A DNA stretch of 64,000 bases, taken from contig NZ_RKSM01000001.1 of NCBI RefSeq assembly GCF_008729015.1, positions 3,162,001-3,226,000 on the forward strand, given 5' to 3'. A model generated the notes under the pieces. It ran no database searches, had not been told where the DNA came from, and saw nothing but the letters and a program-made list of their open reading frames with translations. Position numbers and translations under genes: made by a program. This DNA is from Haloarcula sp. CBA1129 (GTDB lineage: Archaea > Halobacteriota > Halobacteria > Halobacteriales > Haloarculaceae). This document shows positions 21,807 through 30,726 of the stretch, in pieces. Each line of letters starts with the position of its first letter. Within the stretch, counting starts at the first letter, position 1.

Positions 21807-23993
21807 ATGGGCCGACGTAAGAAAATCGTCCAAGAATGTGAGACACTGATGGACGATCCGGAGCACATCCGGAACATCGCCATCGCTGCTCACGTCGATC
21901 ACGGAAAGACGACACTGACAGACAATCTGCTGGCCGGTGCCGGCATGATTTCCGACGACACCGCCGGCGAACAGCTGGCGATGGACACTGAGGAAGACGA
22001 ACAGGAACGTGGGATCACCATCGACGCGGCTAACGTTTCGATGACCCACGAGTACGAGGACCAGAACCACCTCATCAACCTCATCGACACGCCCGGCCAC
22101 GTCGACTTCGGTGGCGACGTGACCCGTGCGATGCGTGCCGTCGACGGCGCGCTGGTGGTTGTCGACGCTGTCGAGGGCGCGATGCCCCAGACCGAGACGG
22201 TGCTTCGGCAGGCGCTCCGCGAGGGTGTCAAGCCGACGCTGTTCATCAACAAGGTCGACCGCCTTATCTCCGAGCTTCAGGAAGGACCCGAGGAGATGCA
22301 GAAGCGCCTGCTCGCGGTCATTCAGGACGTCAACGAGCTCATCCGCGGCATGACCGAGGAGATGGACGACATCGAGGACTGGACGGTCTCCGTCGAGGAA
22401 GGGACTGTCGGCTTCGGCTCCGCGCTGTACAAGTGGGGCGTCTCGATGCCGTCGATGCAGCGCACCGGCATGGACTTCGGCGAAATCATGGAGCTAGAGC
22501 GCAACGACAACCGTCAGGAGCTCCACGAGCGCACGCCGCTGTCCGACGTGGTGCTCGACATGGTGTGTGAGCACTTCCCGAACCCCGTCGACGCCCAGCC
22601 GATGCGCGTTCCGCGTATCTGGCGTGGTGACGCCGAATCCCAGCTCGCCGACGACATGGCGATGGTCAACGAGGACGGCGAAGTCGTCCTGATGGTCACC
22701 GACATCGGTGTCGACCCTCACGCCGGCGAAATCGCCGCCGGGCGTGTCTTCTCCGGCACGCTGGAGAAGGGTCAGGAGCTGTACGTCTCCGGCACTGCGG
22801 GCAAGAACCGCATCCAGAGCGTCGGTATCTACATGGGTGGCGAGCGCGAGGAGGTCGACCGCGTCCCCGCCGGGAACATCGCCGCTGTCACGGGCCTCAA
22901 GGACGCCATCGCTGGCTCCACTGTCTCCAGCGAGGAGATGACACCGTTCGAGTCTATCGAGCACATCTCGGAGCCGGTCATCACGAAGTCCGTCGAGGCA
23001 CAGAACATGGACGACCTGCCGAAGCTCATCGAGACGCTCCAGCAGGTCGCCAAGGAAGACCCGACCATTCAGGTCGAAATTAACGAAGACACCGGCGAAC
23101 ACCTCATCTCCGGGCAGGGTGAGCTGCACCTGGAAGTTATCGGCCAGCGTATCGAGCGCAATCAGGGTATCCCGATCAACACCGGTGAGCCGATTGTTGT
23201 CTACCGCGAGGCCCCACAGGACGACAGCCGCGAAGTCGAAGGTCGCTCGCCGAACAACCACAACCGCTTCTACATCAGCATCGAGCCGCTCGGCGAGGAC
23301 ATCGTCGAGACGATCAAGATGGGCGAAGCGTCGATGGACATGCCGGAACTGGAGCGCCGTGAAGCGCTGCAGGACGCTGGCATGGACAAGGACGACTCCC
23401 AGAACATCGAGCACATCCACGGGACCAACATCCTGCTCGACGAGACGAAGGGTATCCAGCACCTCAACGAGACGATGGAACTCGTCATCGAAGGTCTCGA
23501 AGAGGCCCTCGACGACGGTCCGCTCGCGTCCGAGCCGGTTCAGGGGTCGCTCATCCGTCTCCACGACGCCCGCCTCCACGAGGACGCCATCCACCGTGGT
23601 CCGGCTCAGGTCATCCCTGCGGTGCGTGAGGCCGTGCACAACGCACTCATCGACGCCAGTATCAAGCTGCTGGAGCCGATTCAGCAGGTCCGCATCGACG
23701 TGCCCAACGACCACATGGGCGCTGCGAGCGGCGAAATCCAGGGCCGCCGTGGCCGCGTCGACGACATGTACCAAGAAGGCGACCTGATGGTCGTCGAAGG
23801 CGTCGCGCCGGTCGATGAGATGATCGGCTTCTCCTCGGACATCCGCTCGGCCACCGAGGGCCGTGCCTCTTGGAACACCGAGAACGCTGGCTTCCAGGTC
23901 CTTGCTGACAACCTCCAGCCGGACAAGATCAGCGAGATCCGCGAGCGCAAGGGCATGAAGCAGGAACTGAACCCGGCTATCGACTACTTCTAA
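21807..23993 (+). CDS. fusA: Translation elongation factor aEF-2
   Basis: A 728-aa elongation factor 2, the GTPase that drives ribosome translocation. The P-loop AHVDHGKTT is at residues 28-36, DTPGHVDF near residue 98 and NKVD near residue 150. The C-terminal [12 protein letters not shown] near residue 598 carries the histidine that is modified to diphthamide. The ATG at 21807 produces the usual [12 protein letters not shown] start. Unlike many archaeal str clusters it is not next to rps7. It stands alone and is followed by a T-run and hairpins. Confidence 0.98.
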   Translation: MGRRKKIVQECETLMDDPEHIRNIAIAAHVDHGKTTLTDNLLAGAGMISDDTAGEQLAMDTEEDEQERGITIDAANVSMTHEYEDQNHLINLIDTPGHVDFGGDVTRAMRAVDGALVVVDAVEGAMPQTETVLRQALREGVKPTLFINKVDRLISELQEGPEEMQKRLLAVIQDVNELIRGMTEEMDDIEDWTVSVEEGTVGFGSALYKWGVSMPSMQRTGMDFGEIMELERNDNRQELHERTPLSDVVLDMVCEHFPNPVDAQPMRVPRIWRGDAESQLADDMAMVNEDGEVVLMVTDIGVDPHAGEIAAGRVFSGTLEKGQELYVSGTAGKNRIQSVGIYMGGEREEVDRVPAGNIAAVTGLKDAIAGSTVSSEEMTPFESIEHISEPVITKSVEAQNMDDLPKLIETLQQVAKEDPTIQVEINEDTGEHLISGQGELHLEVIGQRIERNQGIPINTGEPIVVYREAPQDDSREVEGRSPNNHNRFYISIEPLGEDIVETIKMGEASMDMPELERREALQDAGMDKDDSQNIEHIHGTNILLDETKGIQHLNETMELVIEGLEEALDDGPLASEPVQGSLIRLHDARLHEDAIHRGPAQVIPAVREAVHNALIDASIKLLEPIQQVRIDVPNDHMGAASGEIQGRRGRVDDMYQEGDLMVVEGVAPVDEMIGFSSDIRSATEGRASWNTENAGFQVLADNLQPDKISEIRERKGMKQELNPAIDYF

Positions 23994-24180
23994 GTACCTT
24001 TTTACGTCACCCCCTCTCCTCGCGCGCTCTTCGAGCGCGCTGTGGGGAGCGGGTTCGTAAAAATCTACGCTAAAAACTCCCTTCTCGCTCCCGCTGGTCG
24101 CGAGAAGCGAAACCCCGCGCCTTCGGCGCGCGGTATGCTTACTCGTCGTTCTCTTGTCTTCGCTTCGCTACAGGACTGCC
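23994..24180 (+). terminator. T-run and three perfect hairpins after EF-2
   Basis: The EF-2 stop is followed by CTTTTTAC (23998-24005), a plausible archaeal T-tract terminator. Three perfect inverted repeats follow within 120 bases: 24022-24029 with 24033-24040, 24081-24088 with 24100-24107, and 24116-24121 with 24125-24130. The gene on the far side is convergent, so this is a 3'-3' intergenic region and may end transcription from both sides. Confidence 0.5.
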
Positions 24181-25275
24181 CTATTCACCCGCTTGCTCCC
24201 GTAACCGGTCGATTCGGTTCCCCAGCGGCGGCGACTTCGAGAACGGGTTAGCGAACCGTCGGCGGGACGGTTCCATGTCGTGAACGTCGGCGTACCGTTC
24301 GAGCGCGTCGGCAACGGCGTCCGGGCCGACGCGCTCGGCCGCATAGTCGTCGGCTGCCCGGACGCCGCGGCGAGTGACCCACAGACCGACAGTGAAAAGC
24401 CCGAGACTCGCCCCGACGAGGGGCCACAGCGGGCCGATGTCGGCGAGTGCCACAAACAGCGGGACCACTGCAATGAGCAAACCACCCATGACTCGGGTAA
24501 GCACCCGGGCGTTCTGCCGGCCAGCTTGGACTGCGAGGAGGGCCGTTGCCGTCTCGTCGTCGAACACGTCGAGGAACGTACTCGTCACGAACAGGCGACG
24601 ATACCCGGGGACGCCGCGGACAGTCACGTTCGCGGTTCTCTCCTGTTCGGTGTCGAACACCCGAACGTCTCGGACAGTAAGTCCCGCACGCTCTTGGAGT
24701 CGCGCTAGTGTCTCCGCTGTCGCCTCGTCCGGTCTATCGACCGACCGTATTAGCGGAATGACCCACGGGGAAACGGCCTGTACGGTGACAGCGAAAACGG
24801 CAACGAGAGCCAGCAATGCGGGGGGCGACAGCCCAGTTTCGAGCGGTACCACGACGACAGTCACCAACGCAGTGATTCCGAGGACGTATCGCCCCATCCG
24901 GACGACCGCTTGGCCGGTCGAGAGTTCGATGTCCCGAACGCTACGGATACCCGGAACGGTTGGCGCGTAAGCGGCCAGCCCGACGATACCGGCGGCAAGC
25001 AGTTCGGCAAACGTCGCTAGCACTGCGCTGACTACTCCGGTCTGTCCACCGGCAATCAAGTGGCCGAGTCCGACCACGAGAAAGATGACGTACGACAGCA
25101 GCGTGAACGGGAGAACGATGCCGAGGAACAACTGCCGGTATCTGGCAACGGGGTTCGAGAGTCGTTGGGCGACTGCGCTCCCGACTGCGCCGATGCCCGC
25201 TCCGACGACGGCGAACGTTCCGAAGACCAACAGCGCTACGCCTGTCGACAGCGATGTAGCTTGGAGGGCGAACAC
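24181..25275 (-). CDS. M48-like membrane protein with a degenerate zinc-peptidase motif
   Basis: A 364-aa membrane protein whose layout follows HtpX/M48 peptidases: several N-terminal membrane segments (about residues 10-160), a cytoplasmic part with LTVRDVRVFDTEQERTANV and LFVTSTFLDVF, then two further membrane segments and a DDYAAERVG block like the M48 third-ligand region. Where M48 enzymes have HExxH, this protein reads LLAVQAGRQNAR, so the zinc-binding histidines and catalytic glutamate are missing. It is probably an inactive relative. The assignment rests on order of motifs, not on a search. Confidence 0.7.
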   Translation of the reverse strand: MFALQATSLSTGVALLVFGTFAVVGAGIGAVGSAVAQRLSNPVARYRQLFLGIVLPFTLLSYVIFLVVGLGHLIAGGQTGVVSAVLATFAELLAAGIVGLAAYAPTVPGIRSVRDIELSTGQAVVRMGRYVLGITALVTVVVVPLETGLSPPALLALVAVFAVTVQAVSPWVIPLIRSVDRPDEATAETLARLQERAGLTVRDVRVFDTEQERTANVTVRGVPGYRRLFVTSTFLDVFDDETATALLAVQAGRQNARVLTRVMGGLLIAVVPLFVALADIGPLWPLVGASLGLFTVGLWVTRRGVRAADDYAAERVGPDAVADALERYADVHDMEPSRRRFANPFSKSPPLGNRIDRLREQAGE

Positions 25276-25384
25276 ACGCGAAACGCTCTGCCGTCAGGCA
25301 AAAAAACGTAGCGCTCGCCTGTCTGTCTCGGCACCAGTAGGGTTGTGCCCTACGTTTAGGTCGACCGCCGTCGAACAGAGCGGT

Positions 25385-25606
25385 ATGAACGACCGCCTGC
25401 ATCAGATTGTGGACCTTCTCGTAGCCGCCGTCATCGCCGGCACGTCGACGTTCATCTGGAGCTTCGTCCTGCCGACGGGGCTGGCGCTGACACTTGCGGG
25501 GATGTTCGCGGCGATGTATTACTTCTCGCGTAATCCTTGGGGGTCGACTCGGGGCGAGGCATACAACGAGTGGATCGATGACCTATACGACCGCTTTCTG
25601 CCATAG
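25385..25606 (+). CDS. Small two-helix membrane protein
   Basis: A 73-aa protein with two membrane segments (about residues 8-27 and 30-47) and a short acidic/aromatic tail ending DDLYDRFLP. No family is recognised. The ATG at 25385 is the only good start. It is divergent from the M48-like gene and upstream of the ACT-domain gene. Small conserved-looking membrane proteins of this kind are common in haloarchaea. Confidence 0.65.
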   Translation: MNDRLHQIVDLLVAAVIAGTSTFIWSFVLPTGLALTLAGMFAAMYYFSRNPWGSTRGEAYNEWIDDLYDRFLP

Positions 25607-25657
25607 ACGCGACCAAACGAACGGTTTCTTATACGTGCCCCTGCTGAGTCTCCCACA

Positions 25658-25693
25658 ATGAGCCGAGATACTCAGGAGGTGAGCGGGCGATGA
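25658..25693 (+). CDS. Possible 11-codon leader peptide before the ACT/hom pair
   Basis: ATG at 25658 opens an 11-residue reading frame (MSRDTQEVSGR) whose TGA overlaps the ATG of the ACT-domain gene (ATGA). A TATA-like CTTATA lies about 27 bases upstream of this ATG, which would make it the leaderless first start of the mRNA. A very strong Shine-Dalgarno element lies inside the mini-frame. It has no runs of regulatory codons, so if it is real it would act by translational coupling rather than classical attenuation. Confidence 0.4.
   Translation: MSRDTQEVSGR
25675..25682 (+). promoter_or_regulatory. Strong Shine-Dalgarno element of the ACT-domain gene
   Basis: GGAGGTGA is a full-length complement to the usual haloarchaeal 16S rRNA 3' end and ends seven bases before the ATG at 25690. 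Such a perfect site is unusual in haloarchaea, where most genes are leaderless or weakly led. It decides the start of the downstream gene and fits the idea that the preceding 11-codon frame is transcribed leader. Confidence 0.7.
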
Positions 25694-26223
25694 GCGACTC
25701 GACCGACGAGGTACGGTCCTACACAGTTCGGCTGGAACTGGTCGACGAACCGGGCGAACTGCTGCGGGCGCTCGAGCCCATCGCCACCAACGGCGGGAAC
25801 CTCCTCTCTATCTTCCACGAGCGGGGGAACGTGACCCCGCGAGGTCACATCCCCGTAGAGGTCGATCTGGAGGCGACCCCCGAGCGGTTCGACGGTATCG
25901 TCGACGCACTCCGGGACGCGGGGATCAACGTCATTCAGGCCGGAGCCGAGCAGTACAGCGAGGCGCTGACGATAATTCTCACCGGCCACCTCGTCAACAC
26001 AGACCTCTCTGACACGCTTTCGCGGATTCACGAGTCCACGGACGCGACTGTGACCGATCTTTCGCTGTCGGCACCGGAGGGCACGGACGATGCCTCCAGT
26101 GCGCGCATCCGACTGGCGACGGAGGAGGGTGCGGTCGACGAGACGATGTCCGCTATTCGGACTGTTGCCGATGAAAAAGGGCTCCATGTCATTGAGCCGC
26201 TCGCTGCAGGAGGTGAGGCATGA
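25690..26223 (+). CDS. ACT-domain protein, likely regulatory partner of homoserine dehydrogenase
   Basis: A 177-aa protein with an N-terminal ACT domain: RSYTVRLELVDEPGELLRAL then GNLLSIFHERGN, the ligand-binding beta-alpha-beta pattern. A second ACT-like half follows (about residues 95-175). ACT domains bind amino acids and regulate metabolic enzymes. Its stop overlaps the hom start as ATGA, so it is probably the detached regulatory subunit of homoserine dehydrogenase, which in this organism lacks its own ACT tail. The regulating amino acid is likely threonine or a related product, but that is inference. Confidence 0.88.
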   Translation: MSDSTDEVRSYTVRLELVDEPGELLRALEPIATNGGNLLSIFHERGNVTPRGHIPVEVDLEATPERFDGIVDALRDAGINVIQAGAEQYSEALTIILTGHLVNTDLSDTLSRIHESTDATVTDLSLSAPEGTDDASSARIRLATEEGAVDETMSAIRTVADEKGLHVIEPLAAGGEA

Positions 26224-27164
26224 GAATCGCCGTCATCGGAGCCGGCGCAGTCGGCTCCTCCGTCGTCGAATTAGCGAGCGACCACGGCCATTCAGTTACT
26301 GCGTTCGCTGACTCCAGTAGCGCCGTTATCGATAGCGACGGTATCGATACTGCCGAGGCCCTCGACCGGAAGCGGACCGACGGCGTCGTCGGCAGTGACG
26401 CACCTGAAGACGCACTCTCGGCCGAGTACGACGTGCTCGTCGAGGCGACGCCGACGACACTCGGCGACGCTGAACCGGGATTCAGCCACGTACAGGCTGC
26501 GCTTGAACGGGACCGCCATGCCGTGTTGGCGAACAAAGGCCCGGTTGCCGAGCGCTACGCCGACGTTCGCGCGCTGGAACGCGAAAGCGAGGGGTCCGTG
26601 CTGTTCGAGGCAACTGTCGGCGGTGCGATGCCGGTCCTCTCGACCATCGACGACTTCGACCCGAGTCATATCACCGCCGTCCGCGGGGTGCTCAACGGCA
26701 CGGCGAACTTCATCCTCTCGCGGATGGCGACCGAGGGTCTCGATTACGAGCACGTCCTTGCGGAAGCGCAGGACCTCGGCGTTGCCGAGGCCGACCCGAC
26801 TTTCGACGTGGACGGCACCGACGCGGCGCTGAAAGGCGTCATCATCGCGAACGTTCTGTCCGACGACGAAACGGAGTACACCCTCGACGATGCCGAGGTC
26901 ACGGGGATTCAGGAAATCTCCGGCAGCGCGCTCGAACTCGCGCGGGCGGACGGCCGGACCGTCCGGCTCATCGCCGAGGTCGTCGAGGGCTCCGTCCGCG
27001 TCGGCCCGCGACTCGTCCCGGACAACGCGCCGCTTGCCGTCTCCGGCACGCGGAACATCGCCCAACTGGAGACCGAACACGCCGGCCAGCTCAACATCTC
27101 CGGTCGTGGTGCCGGCGGTCCGGAGACGGCGAGCGCAGTGCTTGCCGACATCGGCCGACTGTAA
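26220..27164 (+). CDS. hom: Homoserine dehydrogenase
   Basis: A 314-aa enzyme that reduces aspartate semialdehyde to homoserine, for threonine and methionine synthesis. The NAD(P)-binding glycine motif GAGAVGSSV is at residues 7-15, and the catalytic-domain blocks GGAMPVLSTI, RGVLNGTANFILSRM and AEADPTFDVDGTDAALK are characteristic. It is the short form without a C-terminal ACT domain, complemented by the overlapping ACT gene upstream. About 275 non-coding bases follow before EF-1alpha. Confidence 0.95.
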   Translation: MRIAVIGAGAVGSSVVELASDHGHSVTAFADSSSAVIDSDGIDTAEALDRKRTDGVVGSDAPEDALSAEYDVLVEATPTTLGDAEPGFSHVQAALERDRHAVLANKGPVAERYADVRALERESEGSVLFEATVGGAMPVLSTIDDFDPSHITAVRGVLNGTANFILSRMATEGLDYEHVLAEAQDLGVAEADPTFDVDGTDAALKGVIIANVLSDDETEYTLDDAEVTGIQEISGSALELARADGRTVRLIAEVVEGSVRVGPRLVPDNAPLAVSGTRNIAQLETEHAGQLNISGRGAGGPETASAVLADIGRL

Positions 27165-27439
27165 CGGGCCAGCAGGATCTCCGACGCGGCCGCGTCGTTC
27201 TTCACATTCATCACGTTTCCCAGCCACCAGTCCTGTTTGGCACTCCGAAAGCCACAGACCCGGCCGTGACTGCCGGTATCGGCCGTCCGCTTGACCAAGC
27301 TATCTGGTGGCACACTACCATGCCATAGAGTGCCGAATCGCAAGAAAGCGACGGCCTGACGCTTACACGCTTTCGAAATCGTTTTATGAACCACCAGCTA
27401 ATAAACCCGATACAGCGCCTCTGCGCGTGAGAGATAACA

Positions 27440-28705
27440 ATGAGCGACGAACAACACCAGAACCTGGCCATTATCGGCCACGTCGACCACGGGAAGAGCA
27501 CGCTCGTCGGCCGACTCCTGTACGAGACAGGATCGGTACCGGAGCACGTCATCGAACAGCACAAAGAAGAAGCCGAGGAGAAAGGCAAGGGCGGATTCGA
27601 GTTCGCCTACGTCATGGACAACCTCGCCGAAGAGCGTGAGCGTGGTGTCACCATCGACATCGCCCACCAGGAGTTCAGCACCGACGCCTACGATTTCACC
27701 ATCGTGGACTGTCCTGGTCACCGCGACTTCGTGAAGAACATGATTACCGGCGCGTCCCAGGCCGACAACGCCGTCCTGGTCGTCGCCGCAGACGACGGCG
27801 TTCAGCCGCAGACGCAGGAGCACGTCTTCCTGGCCCGCACTCTGGGCATCGGCGAGCTCGTCGTCGGCGTCAACAAGATGGACCTCGTCGACTACGGCGA
27901 GTCCGAGTACAAGCAGGTCGTCGAAGAGGTCAAGGACCTCCTCACGCAGGTCCGCTTCGACCCTGACAACGCCAAGTTCATCCCGCTCTCGGCGTTCGAA
28001 GGCGACAATGTCGCCGAGGAGTCCGAGAACACGGACTGGTACGACGGCGAAATCCTGCTGGAAGCACTCAACAACCTGCCGGCTCCGGAGCCGCCGACGG
28101 ACGCGCCGCTCCGACTGCCGATTCAGGACGTTTACACCATCTCCGGTATCGGTACGGTCCCGGTTGGCCGTGTCGAGACTGGTATCCTGAACACGGGCGA
28201 CAACGTCAGCTTCCAGCCGTCTGACGTCTCCGGTGAAGTGAAGACCGTCGAGATGCACCACGAGGAAGTCCCGAAGGCCGAGCCCGGTGACAACGTCGGG
28301 TTCAACGTCCGCGGCGTCGGCAAGGACGACATCCGACGCGGTGACGTCTGTGGTCCGGCCGACGACCCGCCATCGGTCGCCGAGACCTTCCAGGCTCAGA
28401 TCGTCGTGATGCAGCACCCGTCCGTCATCACGGAAGGGTACACGCCGGTCTTCCACGCCCACACGGCACAGGTCGCCTGTACTGTCGAGTCCATCGACAA
28501 GAAGATCGACCCGTCCTCCGGCGAGGTCGCCGAGGAGAACCCCGACTTCATCCAGAACGGGGACGCTGCCGTCGTGACGGTCCGCCCACAGAAGCCGCTC
28601 AGCATCGAGCCGTCCTCCGAGATTCCGGAGCTCGGTTCGTTCGCTATCCGCGACATGGGCCAGACCATCGCCGCCGGCAAAGTCCTCAGCGTCAACGAGC
28701 GATAA
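27440..28705 (+). CDS. tuf: Translation elongation factor aEF-1alpha
   Basis: A 421-aa EF-1alpha, which carries aminoacyl-tRNA to the ribosome. The GTP-binding motifs GHVDHGKST near residue 13, DCPGHRDF near residue 88 and NKMD near residue 144 are intact, and the C-terminal barrels are complete. The leader contains the TATA-like CTAATAAA and a weak GAGAGAT before the ATG. Three bases separate it from rps10, the conserved archaeal tuf-rps10-tRNA order. Confidence 0.98.
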   Translation: MSDEQHQNLAIIGHVDHGKSTLVGRLLYETGSVPEHVIEQHKEEAEEKGKGGFEFAYVMDNLAEERERGVTIDIAHQEFSTDAYDFTIVDCPGHRDFVKNMITGASQADNAVLVVAADDGVQPQTQEHVFLARTLGIGELVVGVNKMDLVDYGESEYKQVVEEVKDLLTQVRFDPDNAKFIPLSAFEGDNVAEESENTDWYDGEILLEALNNLPAPEPPTDAPLRLPIQDVYTISGIGTVPVGRVETGILNTGDNVSFQPSDVSGEVKTVEMHHEEVPKAEPGDNVGFNVRGVGKDDIRRGDVCGPADDPPSVAETFQAQIVVMQHPSVITEGYTPVFHAHTAQVACTVESIDKKIDPSSGEVAEENPDFIQNGDAAVVTVRPQKPLSIEPSSEIPELGSFAIRDMGQTIAAGKVLSVNER

Positions 28706-28708
28706 CGT

Positions 28709-29020
28709 ATGTCCCAGCAGGCACGCGTTCGGCTCGCGGGCACAAGCCCCGAGGACCTCGACGACATCTGCGCCGATGTGCGGGAGATCGCGAACAAGAC
28801 CGGTGTCGAACTCTCCGGTCCGGTTCCGCTCCCCACCAAGACGCTGGAAGTTCCCACCCGGAAGTCCCCCGACGGTGAAGGGACCGCGACGTGGGAGCAC
28901 TGGGAAATGCGCGTCCACAAGCGGCTCATCGATATCGACGCCGACGAACGGGCACTGCGCCAGCTGATGCGCATCCAAGTTCCCAACGACGTCTCCATCG
29001 AGATCGTCCTCGAGGACTAA
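28709..29020 (+). CDS. rps10: 30S ribosomal protein S10
   Basis: A 103-aa archaeal S10 (uS10). [15 protein letters not shown] at the start, [19 protein letters not shown] in the middle (residues near 42-60) and [18 protein letters not shown] near the end match the family. It is co-transcribed with EF-1alpha. A tRNA-Ala gene follows 140 bases downstream with its own promoter. Confidence 0.98.
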   Translation: MSQQARVRLAGTSPEDLDDICADVREIANKTGVELSGPVPLPTKTLEVPTRKSPDGEGTATWEHWEMRVHKRLIDIDADERALRQLMRIQVPNDVSIEIVLED

Positions 29021-29125
29021 CCCTCGGGGAACTGTCGCTTTGCGACAGCGTCGTTGTGTACGCCCGTCCGAACCGCTGGCCGGGACAGTGTGAATCGCTA
29101 TCGAAGGCCGCTCTCACGCGCAGGG

Positions 29126-29134
29126 TTTTTATAA
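29126..29134 (+). promoter_or_regulatory. TATA box of tRNA-Ala
   Basis: TTTTTATAA is centred about 31 bases before the mature tRNA 5' end, in an otherwise GC-rich stretch. The spacing fits a normal archaeal promoter with a very short 5' leader. It lies outside the provirus, so integration leaves the tRNA promoter intact. Confidence 0.7.
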
Positions 29135-29160
29135 CTCCGCGTTCGAGTGGCAGACCACGC

Positions 29161-29232
29161 GGGCTCGTAGATCAGTGGCAGATCGCTTCCTTCGCAAGGA
29201 AGAGGCCCCGGGTTCAAATCCCGGCGAGTCCA
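29161..29232 (+). tRNA. tRNA-Ala (anticodon CGC)
   Basis: A 72-nt intron-less cloverleaf. The acceptor GGGCTCG pairs with CGAGTCC (one G-U), the anticodon arm CTTCC/GGAAG holds loop TTCGCAA with anticodon CGC, and the T arm CCGGG/CCCGG holds TTCAAAT. The discriminator is A and CCA is not encoded. Its last 13 bases form the start of the provirus attL core, so the integrated element rebuilds the tRNA 3' end. Confidence 0.97.
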
Positions 29233-29234
29233 TA
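29220..29234 (+). repeat. attL: 15-bp core at the tRNA-Ala 3' end
   Basis: CCCGGCGAGTCCATA, covering the end of the T arm, the acceptor strand and the discriminator of tRNA-Ala plus two bases. The identical 15 bases recur at 46385-46399, just past the integrase gene. Bases on either side of the two copies differ, so 15 bp is the full perfect core. Confidence 0.93.
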
Positions 29235-29242
29235 GCGACTTT

Positions 29243-29260
29243 GGACCCTTTCGAAGGTCC
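29243..29260 (+). terminator. Hairpin just after tRNA-Ala, inside attL side of the provirus
   Basis: GGACC (29243-29247) pairs with GGTCC (29256-29260) and is followed by TATTTTC. This could end tRNA-Ala transcription. Because it lies beyond the att core it is provirus DNA, so the provirus would supply the terminator of the host tRNA. Confidence 0.35.
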
Positions 29261-29407
29261 TATTTTCGCCGGGTTCAGAACCCAACTAACCTATTTCGCC
29301 GAGAGTCTTCTGAAAACTACAGCGGTTTCTGAGCGAATTATTTATGCTACGGGATTCACCCCGTCGCTGTCTGCGACTCTGGCGAAGGAAAACGGGGGGA
29401 TTTGTTG

Positions 29408-29965
29408 ATGAGCCGTGCCGAGCGCAGTTGGCAGCCAAGCGACGATCTCCCCGGAACGGTTGGTGGGCCGCCCACTCTGTCGATGCCCGACGACTGGACA
29501 CTCTCGACGGCATGGCAGCGTGCCCAGCAGGAGAGCGACGACGGCGGTGCCGTGAACGATGCCGAGCGCATCGTGAGCCTGTCCGACGGCGACGGCTACC
29601 ACCGCGTTCTCTGGGCGCTACAGAGCCGTACACTCGTCGCTGAGTGCGACTGTCAGGGCTACCACTACAACGACGGTTGGTGTGCCCACGTCGCCTCGCT
29701 GTGGTGGCAGTGGGTCCGTGGGCAGATCGTCGTCGCACATCTCGATACCGGCCGCGAGTACCCAGAGCCACCAGCATGGCTCCTCCTCGATGCCGACCCG
29801 ACTGCCTACGACCACCTTCCTCCTGCCCAACTCGACGCCTACCTCGCCTGTGACCTCGGTAGCTTCGGCGTTCGGGAGTTCGCTCGCTACACCGACCGAG
29901 CGGCTGGTACTGTCGGTAATCTGCTGGCCGACGCCAGAGAGAAGACTGCGGGGTGCCGTCGATGA
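29408..29965 (+). CDS. SWIM zinc-finger protein
   Basis: A 185-aa protein with a SWIM-type zinc site, CDCQGYHYNDGWCAH, near residues 81-95 (Cys-x-Cys, then Cys-x-His). SWIM domains bind DNA or proteins and are frequent in haloarchaeal plasmids and viruses. The remainder is acidic and unrecognised. The ATG at 29408 is preferred to two TTG codons immediately upstream. It is the first gene of the provirus and overlaps the next as ATGA. The promoter probably lies in the AT-rich stretch GAATTATTTATGC (29334-29346). Confidence 0.75.
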   Translation: MSRAERSWQPSDDLPGTVGGPPTLSMPDDWTLSTAWQRAQQESDDGGAVNDAERIVSLSDGDGYHRVLWALQSRTLVAECDCQGYHYNDGWCAHVASLWWQWVRGQIVVAHLDTGREYPEPPAWLLLDADPTAYDHLPPAQLDAYLACDLGSFGVREFARYTDRAAGTVGNLLADAREKTAGCRR

Positions 29966-30138
29966 CGGGGGACCCACCCACCACACTCTCAGAACGGGGT
30001 GTGGGGGGGTGTCCGCCACCATATGGTCCACTCGAAATGAACCCATGGTTCACCGCCACCCGGATGCGGGGTACTCCGACCCCCGTTTCATCTGTGTCCG
30101 CAACCGAACCCCAATCTGCGGACAGGAGGGAAGCATGA
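29962..30138 (+). CDS. Small provirus protein of unknown function (58 aa)
   Basis: A 58-aa Pro/Thr-rich frame with a GGCPPPYGP motif. No family is recognised and composition is unlike the acidic neighbours. It is called because its ATG overlaps the SWIM gene stop (ATGA) and its own TGA overlaps the next ATG (ATGA), the coupling pattern seen through the whole element. It could still be a chance frame. Confidence 0.45.
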   Translation: MTGDPPTTLSERGVGGCPPPYGPLEMNPWFTATRMRGTPTPVSSVSATEPQSADRREA

Positions 30139-30587
30139 GCGGGTCCGGCAGCCGACTCCCCGGCGACTACGAGAGCAACGACAGACACAAGGCCGAAGAA
30201 CGGGCCGAAGCGCGCTTATCAGGCACTCTCGCGGAGCGTTTCACCAGCCATGTCGACGCCCACGGGGCCGCCAAGAGTGAGGTAGTGCGGAACGCGCTCG
30301 ACGAGTATCTACCCGACGCCGAACATACCCCCTATCTCGCCCCTCAGGACCCGAAACTGTCGAAAGCCTATCTGGCTCTGGCCTGCGAGGAGAAACGAAT
30401 TATCTCCATCGAGGAAGCCAAAGACGAACTCTCTGAAAGCACGTTTCCAAGCACCGGGAAAGAGGTTATCGAGGATGGAGTTCTGCGCCCGCTCGGAGAT
30501 ACCCCGTTTATGGCCGTTCAGTGGGGCCGTGTCGCGGTGCATCCACTCACCCGGATGGACGACCTCGACGGAGGCAGCGATGACTGA
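30135..30587 (+). CDS. Ribbon-helix-helix DNA-binding protein
   Basis: A 150-aa protein. After a charged start, residues about 28-57 (ARLSGTLAERFTSHVDAHG, then KSEVVRNALDEYL) fit a ribbon-helix-helix DNA-binding domain of the kind seen in haloarchaeal plasmid and viral regulators. The C-terminal 90 residues, with TPFMAVQWGRVAVHPLTRMD, have no recognised fold and resemble a winged-helix-like effector only loosely. The ATG overlaps the preceding stop. It may regulate the left operon. Confidence 0.7.
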   Translation: MSGSGSRLPGDYESNDRHKAEERAEARLSGTLAERFTSHVDAHGAAKSEVVRNALDEYLPDAEHTPYLAPQDPKLSKAYLALACEEKRIISIEEAKDELSESTFPSTGKEVIEDGVLRPLGDTPFMAVQWGRVAVHPLTRMDDLDGGSDD

Positions 30588-30726
30588 GACGACTATGCGC
30601 GACGAACTGCTGGCTGGCATCGAAGACGACGAGCGGCGACAGGTCGGCGCACTCACTGACCCGCTACAGACTCATCTTACCCGGCGAGATGCACGGGACT
30701 GGGGAGGTGCCCGAACCGATGAGTGA
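30580..30726 (+). CDS. Small acidic provirus protein (48 aa)
   Basis: A 48-aa polar frame starting MTETTMRDELLAGIEDDERR. It overlaps the preceding gene by eight bases and the next gene by eight bases (ATGAGTGA). The codon use and acidity match neighbours. No function can be assigned. Confidence 0.6.
   Translation: MTETTMRDELLAGIEDDERRQVGALTDPLQTHLTRRDARDWGGARTDE

Noticed and set aside
22494-23774. A 426-aa gene antisense to EF-2
   Set aside because: Shadow frame of EF-2. It is rich in Val, Asp and Leu as expected for the reverse of GC-rich codons, with no family.
27398-28978. A 526-aa gene antisense to EF-1alpha
   Set aside because: Same antisense composition artefact, over a certain elongation factor gene.
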